Shown: positions 23,150 to 34,660, counted from the first letter of the stretch. The stretch is 64,000 nt of DNA from Rhyacichthys aspro (GCA_036850595.1 CM072156.1:2794030-2858029), one strand, 5' to 3'. Numbers and translations are program-made. The notes: generated from the letters alone by a model not told the origin.

Positions 23150-23420
23150 GGCTTCATTTGGGAGCCCGATCTCAGGTCATTAGGAACCCACCATGAGGCT
23201 GTGGAGTGGAGGGTCCGCCGGCGACACACCAGCCCCTGGCCATTTATTCTATATTAAGTCTCTAATGGGCCCTCTCTCTCTGCGCCGGCCCGGCTCTGCC
23301 TCTCCTGACACTCAGCGTGGAGGCACAGCGCCGATAAAATATGCACAGAGTCCGGCTCACGCACACACAGCTTATTCAAATGAATGGTTATTTATTCGCT
23401 AAACGAGGATCTGGGTGTTT
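23150..23420. promoter_or_regulatory. Candidate conserved non-coding element
   Basis: A complex, non-repetitive, GC-rich segment (GGAGCCCGATCTCAGGTCAT, GGCCATTTATTCTATATTAA, ATTCAAATGAATGGTTATTT) in AT-rich intron. No plausible exon is present. Sequence character resembles an enhancer; the claim needs alignment to other fish. Confidence 0.35.
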
Positions 23421-25509
23421 AATGTTCCTTGGACGTTAGGTAGTTTTCTGGAGGAGGCAGAGCCATACCCCTACGGCTACAGACATCATTTATTTTACAC
23501 ATAGCCTAATACCGCACGCTAGGCAGCCGCTGAGAAAAATGGGCTTTGGAAGTGAGGAGGAGATATAAAAGAAATAATGAATGCTTTTTTTAAGGGGGGT
23601 GAGGACATTAGAAGTTAAAGCGGGAACAAACGCCAGCCTCAAAGCACCCCGTGTGAGAGTTTGTAGTCGATGTAAAAACGAGAGATCGATGGATACGCAC
23701 ACGTCGTCTCTGTTTTGGAGAGAGCTGTCGGTGGGAAGGATACCTGTGTGTGAGGTGTATCTGCATCTCATCCGAATTCAGAACATCAGGAGCCCCGCGA
23801 GGAGCAGGCGTGATGTATTCAAACTAAATCAGTCCAAAGTTTTGAAGTAAAACTATTATGTGCACCACTACTTCTTTTTCAGACTTTTTAACTGTTCCAT
23901 TTTCCAAAGACTTTTTCTGTCTTTACAGCTTTGTGTTTGTTATGTTTTAACTCTATTGCCATATTTTATCCTCTCTTCGAATTAAAGAAAACACAAATAT
24001 AACAAAAATATGACACAAATATGACACAAAAACACCCAGACGTTAAAATATATACAGCGAGAAACTCATAAACATGACATAAATTCTAAATACCTTTCTG
24101 GCTGACCAATACTCACAAAACTAGTCTTAAAACATGTAAAATATTAACATGGAATTGATTTGTTTACACTTTCATTTCCATGTTTCCAATCACCTTTATG
24201 ATTGACAAACAACACTTCTACATCAGTCCAAAGTTTTTAAGTGTTATGTGCACTTTTGTTTTGCACCACTACTTCTTCTTCTTCTTTCCCTTTAGTCTCT
24301 TTGGAAATGAACAGTAAGTAAAAGCAGCACAATATGTCCTCTTTGGGACAGTATAAGTTGAATTAGTAAGAGATTTAATGCTCTGGACGAACCTCTGCGG
24401 CTCACACTGATGCTAACGTGACCTCCAGCTTTATTTGGACATTTAAAGAATAAATATCTGTCACATATAAAACCAAACGTGCTGAACTCCAGCCTAAAAG
24501 CAAAAAGTCTAGTCCCGGCACTGGCTGACTGTGTGTTACTATTTATTTTTCATAGAACGTTCCATTATTTTAAGAAGTAAGAAAAAAGAAAAAAGAAAGA
24601 AAAAAACATACAAAGTAATATTATATTAAAATCATTTCCAGGGAAATAAGTCCCAGTTAATCCTTATTCATATTAATGATGTGAATATCTTCCATTCTGT
24701 CCAAAGTCCCTGGAGTTTACTGAATAGTCTTTAATAATATGTTAATCTTTATAGTATATATATCTTTAGTAATATTAGTTTTTCAAACTACGGTTATTTT
24801 TGGTGGATGCTCATCGATCCAGAAATAGAGAATAGACAAACGAGCAGCAAACAACATAATGATCTAACTTTCTCAAACAGACCTTGAATTAATTCCAAGT
24901 AAACAGAGGTTTGTATCTGGATTTTTTCTGGATTAATCTGCAAATATTTCCATCTGTCCATTTGAAATATAAAATAAGCTGCACACTTTTCTTTATCATT
25001 ATGTCTGCAAAGGTCCAATTTATCTTTATATTTTTCTATGAAACTGTCTAAAAATATATAAAACCTGCCTAAATGTAAATGTGAAAGCCTTATTTATCAC
25101 CGTTTGAGGAAACTCTTGACGTGAAGTTCTGCCCACTCCATTTATTGATATTTGTTTTTTTATGCCTCTTAATTTAAGTGATGTTTTTCTTGATTGATTT
25201 TGACGTGACGCAGCAAACTGAGCGGAACTGAGTCAGTATTATTATTGAGACAAGCTGATATCGACAAAAAATGAAGCACGAGAACAAAAACACAAACTCG
25301 TATATCGCATTAAACCTGTAGATAAAGTGAAATAAAGTTGAATAATCTGAAGGAAATGTTTGAATCTATGGCAAAAGACAGGTTTAATATTCTCAACGGT
25401 CATTTCTGTCAAAATCCAAGAGCTGTGAATGGTTTATGTGACGCTCAGAGTAATAGTAGTTATAGTATCATCACAGTCTTACCTCTAACATTAGTCTGAG
25501 TAATATTAC

Positions 25510-25598
25510 CTCTTTGTCAGCGGTCACCGACGCGAGGACGACCGTCATCTCTCCGTCTGAGAACTCCTTGGCGTCTTTGGTCAGCAGCTGCTCCCAGT
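25510..25598 (-). CDS. prune2: prune2 exon 6, DHHA2-like region
   Basis: An 89-nt exon with acceptor TGGCTGGATGTAG before 25598 and donor AAAGAG|GTAATA after 25510. It enters in phase 1 (G from exon 5 + AC = Asp) and leaves in phase 0. It encodes WEQLLTKDAKEFSDGEMTVV and then LASVTADKE, matching the family pattern LLKKDLKELSDGE..VAIS. In PRUNE-family DHHA2 domains this is the conserved KD...SDG segment. The surrounding introns hold no competing frame. Confidence 0.93.
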
Positions 25599-26669
25599 CT
25601 ACATCCAGCCAGCACACACAAACAGACTAACAGTTATATCCACAAACGAAGGTAAAGAACAGTTTCGAGACAGACACAAGAAATAAAAACGTGAATGCCT
25701 CGTCTTTTGTAAATGTAGAACACACTTTCCTTCACAGTTCCATCGTTGTAGGTTTTTTTTTTCAGTGTTAAACTCTTAAAAGTCTTGGAAATTTCACTTT
25801 AACATCAACACATCGACAGAAATGTAGCCTGTTATATCACTTTTTAAAACTAGATGGAGTGGTGAGCTAGTTTTTGTTCATTTTTAACGTATTTAATGTA
25901 TGGAAGTGCTTTATCCAATACAAACACAGATTAGATATGCTCAGTTTAGTTGTATTTAGTTGTTTAGTTGTATTTTTTCCAATAGTCCTGCTTTATTTTG
26001 TGATAATGACTGATTTTTGTATTCAGTGCACTTAATTTGCAGTTTTGACGTCAGATTAGCAGAGTTTAAAGCCACTTTCATTGGGTCGGGGTCTAGTTTC
26101 CTGAGGTTTTCTTCCTGTTCAAGTGTATTTTTTCCTCTCTACTGTTGTCCCAGTGCTTGCTGAGGAAGAAATGACGTGTTTTTCTATAAATCGAGTTATC
26201 TATTCATGCCTTTCTATTCACGAAAAGGCTTTCTTCTCAAAATATCATACGTGGCGTCCCTCAGGGTTCCATCTTTGGACTTTTCTTTTTCTCTTTTTTA
26301 CCCACAGCCTTTTAAAATACACTCTCTCAGCCCCAATTACAAGAGTTTGTGCAGACTACTTTGAGAATCAGGATCCACACAACCTTTTAAAATGCAAAAA
26401 CATATTGAGTACACATTTTCTGGCGTTTTCAACAACTTACAGGCGTCTCAAGTTACATATTTGTGAAAGATTACTTATTTTGCTTGAACACACCAGAAGG
26501 AGCACAGTGTTATTGGTTGGAAATCACAAATAACCATGTAATTCAGAGTTCTGCGACATTATGGGATATACATTCTTTAATATTGTTTTTCAGCTTCCTC
26601 CTCAGATAACGGTTTCTGTCGAGGAAACTGGAGTCAAATCTAAAATACTGAACTGGTTTAAACACACAC
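25599..26669. other. prune2: prune2 intron between exons 5 and 6
   Basis: About 1.07 kb, AT-rich, with a LINE reverse-transcriptase scrap at 26245-26400. Nothing else recognised. Confidence 0.65.
26245..26400 (+). mobile_element. Decayed LINE fragment, reverse transcriptase motif
   Basis: Positions 26253-26279 read GVPQGSIFG, the GVPQGSILG box of non-LTR retrotransposon reverse transcriptases. The following sequence is frameshifted (Phe/Leu-rich, then a CADYF-like string in another frame). No intact domain remains. Confidence 0.7.
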
Positions 26670-26789
26670 CTTGTATCTTTCCTTCATCACTTTGACCGAT
26701 TTGCTCCAAATAAGTCACGAGTTCGTCCAGGTGCTCGGACCGGCGGCCATGTTTGAGCCACAGGGTTTCTCTCTGCATTCGCAAGGCCT
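26670..26789 (-). CDS. prune2: prune2 exon 5
   Basis: A 120-nt exon with acceptor GTGTGTTTACAG before 26789 and donor ATACAAG|GTGTGT after 26670, phase 1 in and out. It encodes a Glu completed from exon 4, then ALRMQRETLWLKHGRRSEHL and DELVTYLEQIGQSDEGKIQ. This is the helical linker between the DHH-like and DHHA2-like parts, matching the family's pattern of a basic/hydrophobic helix followed by EEI.LLEE. The TG-rich sequence on both sides gives somewhat unusual splice contexts. Confidence 0.9.
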
Positions 26790-27064
26790 CTGTAAACACA
26801 CACAAACACACACATTGTAATCATTTTTTTATAATAAGAACGGATTATGTTATTAAGTCTTGGTGACACTGCTTTGTTTATTGCTCATCTAAAACTATTC
26901 TGTGTTGAATTGCCTTGTTTCACTGTAATTTGTTCATAATTATTAATCTTTAATTCGCAAACTCTCACCAGTTTTAGTGCTAAACAGCGTACTAAGCTTT
27001 TACTGGTGTCAAAAATGCATACAAGTGGCTACAAGAGGCTAAAATATGAAATACAAATACGGAA

Positions 27065-27290
27065 ATACAGAGAAAATTACATAGAATTAAAGTAGCTGCT
27101 ATTCCTAATGTGTCCACTGGGGGTTTTTATTCAGATTAGAACATAAAACAACACTGAGAACCAGAACTGAGCAGAATATAGCAGCAAATTTGCTCAAAAT
27201 AACCCCTCATTACTCAAAATAGCATTAGCATCAAGACCATATTGCATGAGTTTGTAAATTTTCGCTAAAACAAAGGTAAAAAGTTGACAA
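27065..27290 (-). repeat. Dispersed repeat, copy B (inverted relative to 6595-6905)
   Basis: Reverse-complement match to 6595-6905 through TAAAGTAGCTGCTATTCCTA, TGTCCACTGGGGGTTTTTAT and TCAAAATAACCCCTCATTAC. Confidence 0.75.
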
Positions 27291-27319
27291 TATTTAAAGG
27301 TAATTATGCTATTTTTTTC

Positions 27320-27480
27320 CTGCTACGTACTGCTCGTCTCGATTACTGCAAAGCCCTTTTCTCCAGTTCATCTCAAAGACTCCAGATGGCTCCCAATACC
27401 ACGAATAATCCAGTCCAAACTCCTCCAACAACCTGTACTTATGATCTTTTATCTCAATAATTACCTTTTACTCGTTCTAT
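27320..27480 (+). mobile_element. Decayed LINE fragment, C-terminal part
   Basis: The frame from 27332 reads ARLDYCKALFSSSSQRLQMA, matching the RLDYCNSLL..L...LQ segment near the C-terminal end of fish L2/Rex-like LINE ORF2. It is short and degenerate. It lies on the other side of exon 5 from the 26245 fragment, so the two are independent insertions. Confidence 0.7.
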
Positions 27481-28055
27481 AGGCACTACTTTTGCAGCGG
27501 CACAGCCTTTTTACATTTATTGAAAAGGCAAAATGAGTTACTGGCCTCGGTAAAAAGGGATCGATAAAAGTGGAAATGTACAGGCTGAAACTCTCTCTGC
27601 AGAAATATGAGACGGGAGCTACACACAGTACATCAGGCCTCAGCTCTAATTACCTCACTCTCGCTCCGAAGCAGTGAAGACACTCGAGTCGGCTGCTGGG
27701 GCGGATTTATTCAGATGCTTTACGTGTTTTGTGGTTTGATTTAACAAAACACATGTATTTTACAGACGGACTACATTGTTTTTCCTTCAGGACGAGTTGG
27801 AGTCTAAACATGATCACGGCCGCACTTTAGAGCAAATAATAACTGTATTTATGTGGTTTTTACAGGATTTGGTCAGATGAACTTGTTTTAAATGTGTTAA
27901 AGAAATAAAAGTTTGAATTAAAGAAATACAAAGGCTCTGGACTATCTTCCAATTGTCAAGTAAGGACTGAATCGATATTAAAGACTGAGCCAGGACTAAA
28001 CAAGTCAAACTAGGACTGAAACCTCGGCCAAAAACCTCGAACACCTTGGTCAATC

Positions 28056-28261
28056 AAAAGGAGAGCTCCCATTGGTCGACACTTGTCACATGACGTTCCA
28101 GGAAGTTTAATAGCTGCAGATAAAGTGTATTTTCAGCTGAATATGTCTTTTAACAGAGAAACAGCTGAAAAAAGAAAAGCATCAACAGAGAAAAGGGAGA
28201 CAACGTAAAACACAGATAAATACTGTCAATTCAATAATGTTTAACGAGGAGGAGATAATTG
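28056..28261 (+). repeat. Dispersed direct repeat of about 210 bp, copy B
   Basis: Near-identical to 22206-22417, differing by a few bases and a 4-bp gap near the end. Same orientation. Confidence 0.93.
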
Positions 28262-28983
28262 GAGGACGAGGAGGACAAGCAGACTACACAAAAAAGGCAG
28301 TTTTCAGCGATGTAGAGAGCAAGAAACAAAAATATCTCTGGGAACTTTTTGATTTAGCCACATGCTTTGACTGAGAGCACTTTTTGCTTCTCTTAAGACA
28401 ATGTGTAGTATTTAAATCATTTTTAGAGCTGATCTATGGAGACACAGGTTTAAAGTTAAAAAACATCCAATCTAAACAGCTTTATTTCACGATGCAGGTA
28501 ATGCACACTGTATCACTTTGTGCTGGAAATGAATTAACCACTAAAAGAAAGGAGAAATAAATAAATAAAACAACAAGTTAAGTCAGGTAGAAAGAGGGAA
28601 AAATGATTAAAAATGATTGTAAATTGTCTGATAAATGAAAAATCATGAGTATTTTTTATCCATTTTGCCCTTCTTTACCTCAAAGTGCAGCTTTAGCACA
28701 TTCCCAAAGCCTTCTACTCGAATAAAACATAATAATTCTAATATAAAGTGTATAATCCTTGAGTTCTAGTGCTTTTCTTGCGTATTATTACAAAGATACA
28801 AACACCTGACACAACAGAGACAACTCGGAGGCAAACTTGAGTAAAGTGCGCCCCATTAGGACCCCGCGTGTGCGTTCTCCCCCTTCTCGGCGCCCGGTGG
28901 GCGTGCGAGTCATGTCAGCGGATTTGCGTCGTGCCCCCTCGCGCCCCATTACTCCCTCTAGGGGCTGCAGCTTCCTCCCTCAC

Positions 28984-29127
28984 CTCCCAGAGCCTCCCTC
29001 AGCGCTGCTCCGACGTGCTCCGATGCCTCTTGAAGAACCCCCCGCCACCGTCCTCACCGCGTCCCGCTGCCCTCCGTGACGGACCAGCGCTCGCAGGACG
29101 CCGGACTTCAGGGCCCGGTCCTCGGAG
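28984..29127 (-). CDS. prune2: prune2 exon 4, DHH-like region, with a 1-base frame disruption
   Basis: A 144-nt exon with acceptor CGTCTCTCCCCAG before 29127 and donor TGGGAG|GTGAGG after 28984. The 5' half reads SEDRALKSGVLRALVRHGGQ in the phase set by exon 3. The 3' half reads GVLQEASEHVGAALREALG in a different frame, the one demanded by exon 5. Both halves resemble the family (SEDK.LE..V and ILQEA.ELI...L). Removing one base from the G6 run at plus-strand 29038-29043 joins them and gives 143 nt, the length that fits both flanking phases. I infer a homopolymer error in the assembly rather than a real lesion, since every other exon is intact. Confidence 0.85.
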
Positions 29128-29858
29128 CTGGGGAGAGACGGGGGGATACGATGATGATGATGATGATGATGTGAGCGGCCGCAAGGGGGAAAAGAGCAGT
29201 GATTGTGGCGCATTTGCATAAATAAAACTTCGCTGTAGGTCGTGAGGGGTGAACACACACAAACACACTCTCATTTGGAGTTTAGCGTCAACAAATAGTG
29301 TCTCCAGCCGAGCCCTGAGAGTCTGGAAATGTTCACCTGAGCCACGTTTCAACAGAGGAAATATCTTCTTACCTGAAAAGTTTGAGTATCTGTGTCTAAG
29401 GTGCTTTTATACGACTGCTTTCAGCTTTTATAATCGCGATATTGAAGCCACTAAACCGTGATATTCCATTATTGTAACATGCGCTAATTAGAAAAGAGCA
29501 GAAAAAGTCAAAATATTCAATAAAAGTGGCTCAAAAATCAACTATAAACGGATGTGTCCAAAGGAATAGATCAGTAAAAACAGTGGAAAAGTGAGTTTAA
29601 AGCTCTGTTTAAGGGAATACATTCATTTATTTAGAAGGATGCTGTTTGTATTCGAAGCTTATAATAATAACAGTATTTGACAATGTCCCGTATACCTGAA
29701 ATTTAAAGAATTTAAAGAAAATACTGTCAAACCGTGGTATTTTTTCTCAAGGTTTTCATGCCTAGCTTCTTTACAAAATCAATTTAATGTCTAAAATAAA
29801 AAAGTCTCTGGCCGCTAACGATAAGGTCTATCCATGAAAAAAACAAAAACAAAACTAG

Positions 29859-29926
<68 letters not shown>

Positions 29927-30527
29927 CAGGGAAACTAAATCTGTCACAGTTGCTGTTTATTAAACCCTTTTTATTTGGACTAAATTCACAACTTTTGTCT
30001 CATTATTATTGTGTTTTCACCAATAGTACTACAGTAATACACTAAAATACGCCACCAATCCTTTTTTATTGAGTCTTTATTGAGTTTTAGCTTTAAAGCA
30101 CTATTCCGTTCAGATTATTGAGCGTTCTGTGGTGTACTGCCTCGTTTATGCCTCAGACTGATCTAGTGACATGTGATTAAACTCAACTACAGAGAAAGTA
30201 TTTATTTTAACTGTTTGTAATCCTCTCGTGCCTCTTTCTGAATATTTTAGTGTTTGGAATAAAGACAAAATGAGTAAACTTTCAGCACCGAGGTCTGTCG
30301 ATTAAATACAGAGCGTTCAAAGCGTTTTTTTCCACAGCTGTTTTCCATTAAAGCAGTTGTTGTTGCAGGAGCTGTGGTGCATTCACTGACAGTAGCTCCA
30401 GCTGTAAAAACGCTGCTGAAAGTACATTTGTTACTAATCAACCAATGACATTTTGTCGACTAAAATGACTTATTATTCCAGAGTCTGACAAAAACATTCA
30501 TCTATTTACTTTGAATTAAACATAAAA
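29128..30527. other. prune2: prune2 intron 3, unique part
   Basis: Intron between exons 3 and 4, before the duplicated block. It has a short (GAT)n-type tract at 29150-29170 and a TTA microsatellite at 29862-29925. Otherwise AT-rich with nothing recognised. Confidence 0.6.
29862..29925. repeat. (TTA)n microsatellite
   Basis: Pure TTA trinucleotide run of about 21 units in intron 3. Confidence 0.97.
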
Positions 30528-30760
30528 GAAATCTAAAAATTGCATTACAAACCTCTAAAGGAATAATATTGCGTTGTTTATGAGAACTTTATGACGTTAT
30601 AAAGTTAAAGTAGTGATATAGGATCTAAAACCAGAGCCAATAGCCAAATATAATGTAAATCCATCAATCAAAAGTCAAGCCTCTGAGACGATTGTACTCA
30701 CTTTACTCATTCTGAATATCTGAGTGTTTTTATGTGTTTTTTATGTTTTATTGCGTTACT

Positions 30761-30960
30761 CCGTCCAACAGTCCGTCTCTGGAACCCAGGGACAGCTTTT
30801 CCGTCCTGGATGAAGTTTAACCAGATTCACGTCGCCCTTCCACAACAACGGAGGCTTTCACTGACTCGAACTCTCTGCAGAAACTTCAGAGTCTCCTCGA
30901 CAGCGGCGCTCTCGTCTCCTGAGCCAAAGCACCGGAAACACACCCGCCCGACGGCTCTTT
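30761..30960 (-). pseudogene. prune2: Broken copy of prune2 exon 3 (left duplicate)
   Basis: About 200 nt aligning to exon 3 at 45421-45623. Several single-base gains and losses destroy the frame, and the donor context is altered (GTAAAT becomes AGTAAC). The acceptor TGTGTTTCAG is kept. The damage pattern (scattered homopolymer-type indels) suggests consensus error rather than evolutionary decay. Confidence 0.85.
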
Positions 30961-31120
30961 CTGAAACACACAGGAACAGTCGATTTAGAATCACCGACGC
31001 AGGGAACTATTCAGTTCCTGCTTAAGTTAAAGATAAACTCTCATGTCTTGGTCTCAAACTATTTTTTATTTGGTCAAGTCTCATCCAGACCAATCAAGAC
31101 TAAAATAATAAATAAAAAAG

Positions 31121-31473
31121 CTCTAACTCTGTCTCCTTCACCAAACACTAACCTCCATGAGTCTGGACCTGGTCTAAGACTGACTAACTCTGTCTCCTTC
31201 ACCAAACACTAACCTCCACGAGTCTGGACCTGGTCTAAGACTGGACTAACTCTGTCTCCTTCACCAAACACTAACCTCCATGAGTCTGGACCTGGTCTAA
31301 GACTGGACTAACTCTGTCTCCTTCACCAAACACTGACCTCCATGAGTCTGGACCTGGTCTAAGACTGGACTAACTCTGTCTCCTTCACCAAACACTGACC
31401 TCCATGAGTCTGGACCTGGTCTAAGACTGGACTAACTCTGTCTCCTTCACCAAACACTAACCTCCATGAGTCT
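31121..31473 (-). repeat. 62-bp minisatellite, inverted orientation, about 6 copies
   Basis: Reverse complement of the 17838-18406 unit (CTCTGTCTCCTTCACCAAAC, then ATGAGTCTGGACCTGGTCTA). It corresponds to the array at 45785-46578, which has about 14 units. Confidence 0.95.
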
Positions 31474-31971
31474 GGTCTTACTACAAAAAAAAAACATGTC
31501 ATTGCAAAACAAGCAGTTTTTTTGTGGATATTGCGGTTGTTATTGCAGTAACAATACATTATCAATATATTGAGAATTATTTGCGGTGTTTTCGGTTTAA
31601 CAATGAAAGCATCTCATGAAATTATTAACATATACAACATAATATAAGTAACTGCTACTATTTTCACTTACAATTAAGTTAAATTTTCAATTACAATTAA
31701 GTAATTTCCCATTTGTGATTTTGTTTGGAGCCAAAAAAAACTTGCAAAAAGTTCACTTGTCACTTTTCAGACAAATTAAAGTTGTCAATCATTATTTATA
31801 AGAAAAAAAGCATGTTTTAGAGACAAATAGACATAAACAAAGCTTTATTATGGATTTTGAGAAAACAGATTTATAGTTTTAACCAGTCTCAAGGAAAAGA
31901 GCCATGATTAAGACAGAAAAACCAAAGCTCATCTAAGGGAGTATAAACAGAGAGCAGCAGGTGGATGATAC

Positions 31972-32069
31972 CTGGTTGAGGTGTAGCGCTAGGCATTGTG
32001 CAGCCACAGTGTCCACATCTGGCTGTGGTCCTCCCAGAACAGCGTGAACGGGACCTCCGAGACATCCTC
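31972..32069 (-). pseudogene. prune2: Broken copy of prune2 exon 2 (left duplicate)
   Basis: 98 nt against 102 nt in the intact copy at 47076-47177. One G is missing from a GGG run and three bases are missing around GCAACAATGTG, a net -4 that breaks the frame. Acceptor and donor are preserved. Confidence 0.88.
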
Positions 32070-33699
32070 CTGAAAAACACACAGCTGTTAGTGTCTCTGA
32101 GTTAACGCTCTGTCACGATACTCCATCCCTTCTGTTTCCAAAGGACTGGACTCTGTTTGATTCCTGTATCAGTTCCATCTCTTCTGTGTTTGATCAGATC
32201 CATGCATTAATAATGACTCCACAGCGAAGCCAGCTCTGAGTCACACGCCGCAAAGAAGAAGATTATTTAAAACGAACAACACCACGAAGCAACGCAAATG
32301 TAGAAGCCACGGAAATGATAAGTTCCATTAATTCAGCTGAACAATGAAGACAAACAGACCTCATTTGGCCTAAGTGGACATTAATGGCAGCTCCATTATT
32401 AGGAATAAACATTCATCTCTGGGTGAAGAAGGCAGAAAATGACGTTCCTTGAAACACATTCTTAGTGATACGTGTTAGTCTGAGTTAAAGTTAAGCTTGC
32501 TGCACTGTGTAATAGTCTTAAATCACATTTAAGGATGCTACGGCTCTGTGCTATGGATAATGTCTATTCATTTACAGGCAGAGCATTAAGAGCCATCAGA
32601 GACAGTCCCGTTTGACTGTAAGGCCTATAAACTACAGTTAAAGAGCTACAGCTACTCAGATAGTTCAGAGAAGTGTGCAAAAAGATGATATTAGATCGTG
32701 TTTAGAGGCTGACAGTCTGTTAGTTAAAGAGATTGTTGTGTGCTGCTTCAATACGACTCTATTTATTAAAGTTTTATGCACTAATGTGGCTGAAGTTTGC
32801 TTTTTTTCACTGGTTTGACCCATTTGCTGTATTTGTCCTGCTCAGACTGAGTGACTGTCAAGTGTTTTACTAAAATCTTAGTGAACTGTGCAGCTTCCCA
32901 CGCTTAAAAAGGAGACTCAGACTGGATTTCACTCAAATTTTCCACAAAAATAAACAACAGCAAAGTCAAAACATTAATCCAGACAATATTTAACCTGTTG
33001 TTCTTAACCAGATATTTTTAGCCAGTAAATAAGTAAGTATCTTAACATTTGGGATTAACAATTCTGGATATTAGCAACAGCAACGTGGAGTTCAGGAAGC
33101 AAAAAGACTAAGTGTAACCGATAAAAAACCCCACAATCCACAACACACCGTTTAAGCAACCATTTAACCAAGATTAATACTTTAAATCAGATTACTATGG
33201 TAGATTTCCAAGAGAGAAAATGAAACTGAAATGAACAATTCCAAGCAGCAAAGAGACAGACCGACAGCATCACAGCGTTTTATTATTTGTTAAAGCTGAA
33301 AAAATGTGATTTAATTCATTTTTCCCTTCTTCTTCGGAGCTGATCCCAGCTTCTAGGTTAACGCTAGAAACAGACACTCTCACATTGAATTAATGCTCAG
33401 ACGTAATGGTCAGGTAAGGTTTTCAGTTTGCGTCATACTATTATGTAGCATTAATATCATGTTACAGCAGTATTTAGCTCTGGTCTTTGTGTTTTTGCCC
33501 AGGACTAACCCGACCTGCTCAGTGACTCTGGCTGAGACTAAATCCCTCCCTCTTCTGTCTTTCTCTGAGGCTGAAGCTAAACCATTACTTTCTGTTTAGC
33601 TCCAATCTACTCCGTCCAATAAAAGCAAAAAAAAATCAATATAGATCTTAACAGAAAATGATTTACACTTGTGCTTTGTGGGATGTGCACTGACGCTTA

Positions 33700-34660
33700 C
33701 TGTCAATACAATTAAAACCTGTTCAAATCCAACTAAAATCTACTTAAATCCAACTACAACTTGTTCAAATCCAATGAAAACAAGTTTAAATACAATCGAT
33801 ACCTGTTCAAATCCAACAAAACATGTTAAAATCCAAATAAAGCACATTCAAATCCAACAAAACCCAGTTAAAATTCAATGAAAACCTGTTCAAATTAAAA
33901 CAAATGCTTAAATCCAACTACAACTTGTTCAAATCCATCTAAAACACATTGATTTCCAACTAAAGCTTGTTCAAATCCAATGAAAACATGTTCAAATACA
34001 ATTCATTCCTGTTTAAATAACAAAAACTTGTTTAAATCAAATTAAAACATGAATCAAATCAAATAAAGCACATTCAGATCCAAGAAAACCCAGTTAAAAT
34101 CCAATTGATACCTGTTCAAATCCATGAAAAACATGTTCAAATCCAAATAAAGCACATTTAGATCCAACAAAACACAGTTAAAATTCAATTAAAACCTGTT
34201 CAAATCAAATAAACACTTAAATCTAACTGAAACTTGTTCAAATCCACCTAAAATCTACTCAAATCAAACTACAACTTGTTCAAATCCATCTAAAAACACA
34301 TCGATATCCAACTAAAGCTAGTTCAAATCCAATGAAAACATGTTCAAATCCAAATAAAATCTAAATCTATCTAAAACATGTTCAAATCCAAATAAAATCT
34401 TATTAAATCTATCTAAAACATGTTCAAATCCAAATAAAATCTTATTAAATCTATCTAAAACATGTTCAAATCCAAATAAAATCTTCTTAAATCTATCTAA
34501 AACATGTACAAATCCAAATAAAGCACATTCAGATCAGATAAAATTCAATGAAAACCTGTTTAAATTAAAATTAATGCTTAAATCCATCTAAACCATGTTC
34601 AAATCCAACTTAGACCTGTTCAAATCTGAATGAAACCCTTTTAAATGTTAAAATGTAATG
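33700..34660 (+). repeat. 'caaatccaa' A-rich minisatellite, left copy
   Basis: Dozens of degenerate 20-21-bp units around CAAATCCAACTAAAACATGT, with a more regular 39-bp sub-array (AATCTATCTAAAACATGTTC) at 34370-34500. Duplicated at 48820-49760. Confidence 0.9.

Larger units (their letters stand above)
12453..25509. other. prune2: prune2 intron between exons 6 and 7 (about 13 kb)
   Basis: The largest undisturbed intron. It is rich in tandem and dispersed repeats (12720-13050, 13313-13430, 15000-16445, 16980-17350, 17838-18406, 20755-21190, 22206-22417). It also has several GC-rich stretches resembling conserved non-coding sequence (16490-16780, 19430-20030, 21330-21800, 23150-23420). In mammals the antisense lncRNA PCA3 lies in a PRUNE2 intron, but I see no evidence for an equivalent transcript. 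Sequence at 24000-25500 is plain AT-rich intron with nothing recognisable. Confidence 0.6.
26790..28983. other. prune2: prune2 intron between exons 4 and 5
   Basis: About 2.2 kb. It contains the inverted partner of the 6595 repeat (27065-27290), a second LINE scrap (27320-27480) and the second copy of the 210-bp direct repeat (28056-28261). The last 200 bp before exon 4 are GC-rich. Confidence 0.65.

Noticed and set aside
12453..25509. Antisense lncRNA equivalent to mammalian PCA3
   Set aside because: No plus-strand splice chain, promoter or polyadenylation pattern could be supported from sequence alone.
29056..29127. Shorter exon 4 ending at the internal GCG|GTGAGG donor
   Set aside because: It would end in phase 0, incompatible with exon 5, which needs one base carried over. 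It also discards the family-like VLQEASEHVGAALREAL segment.
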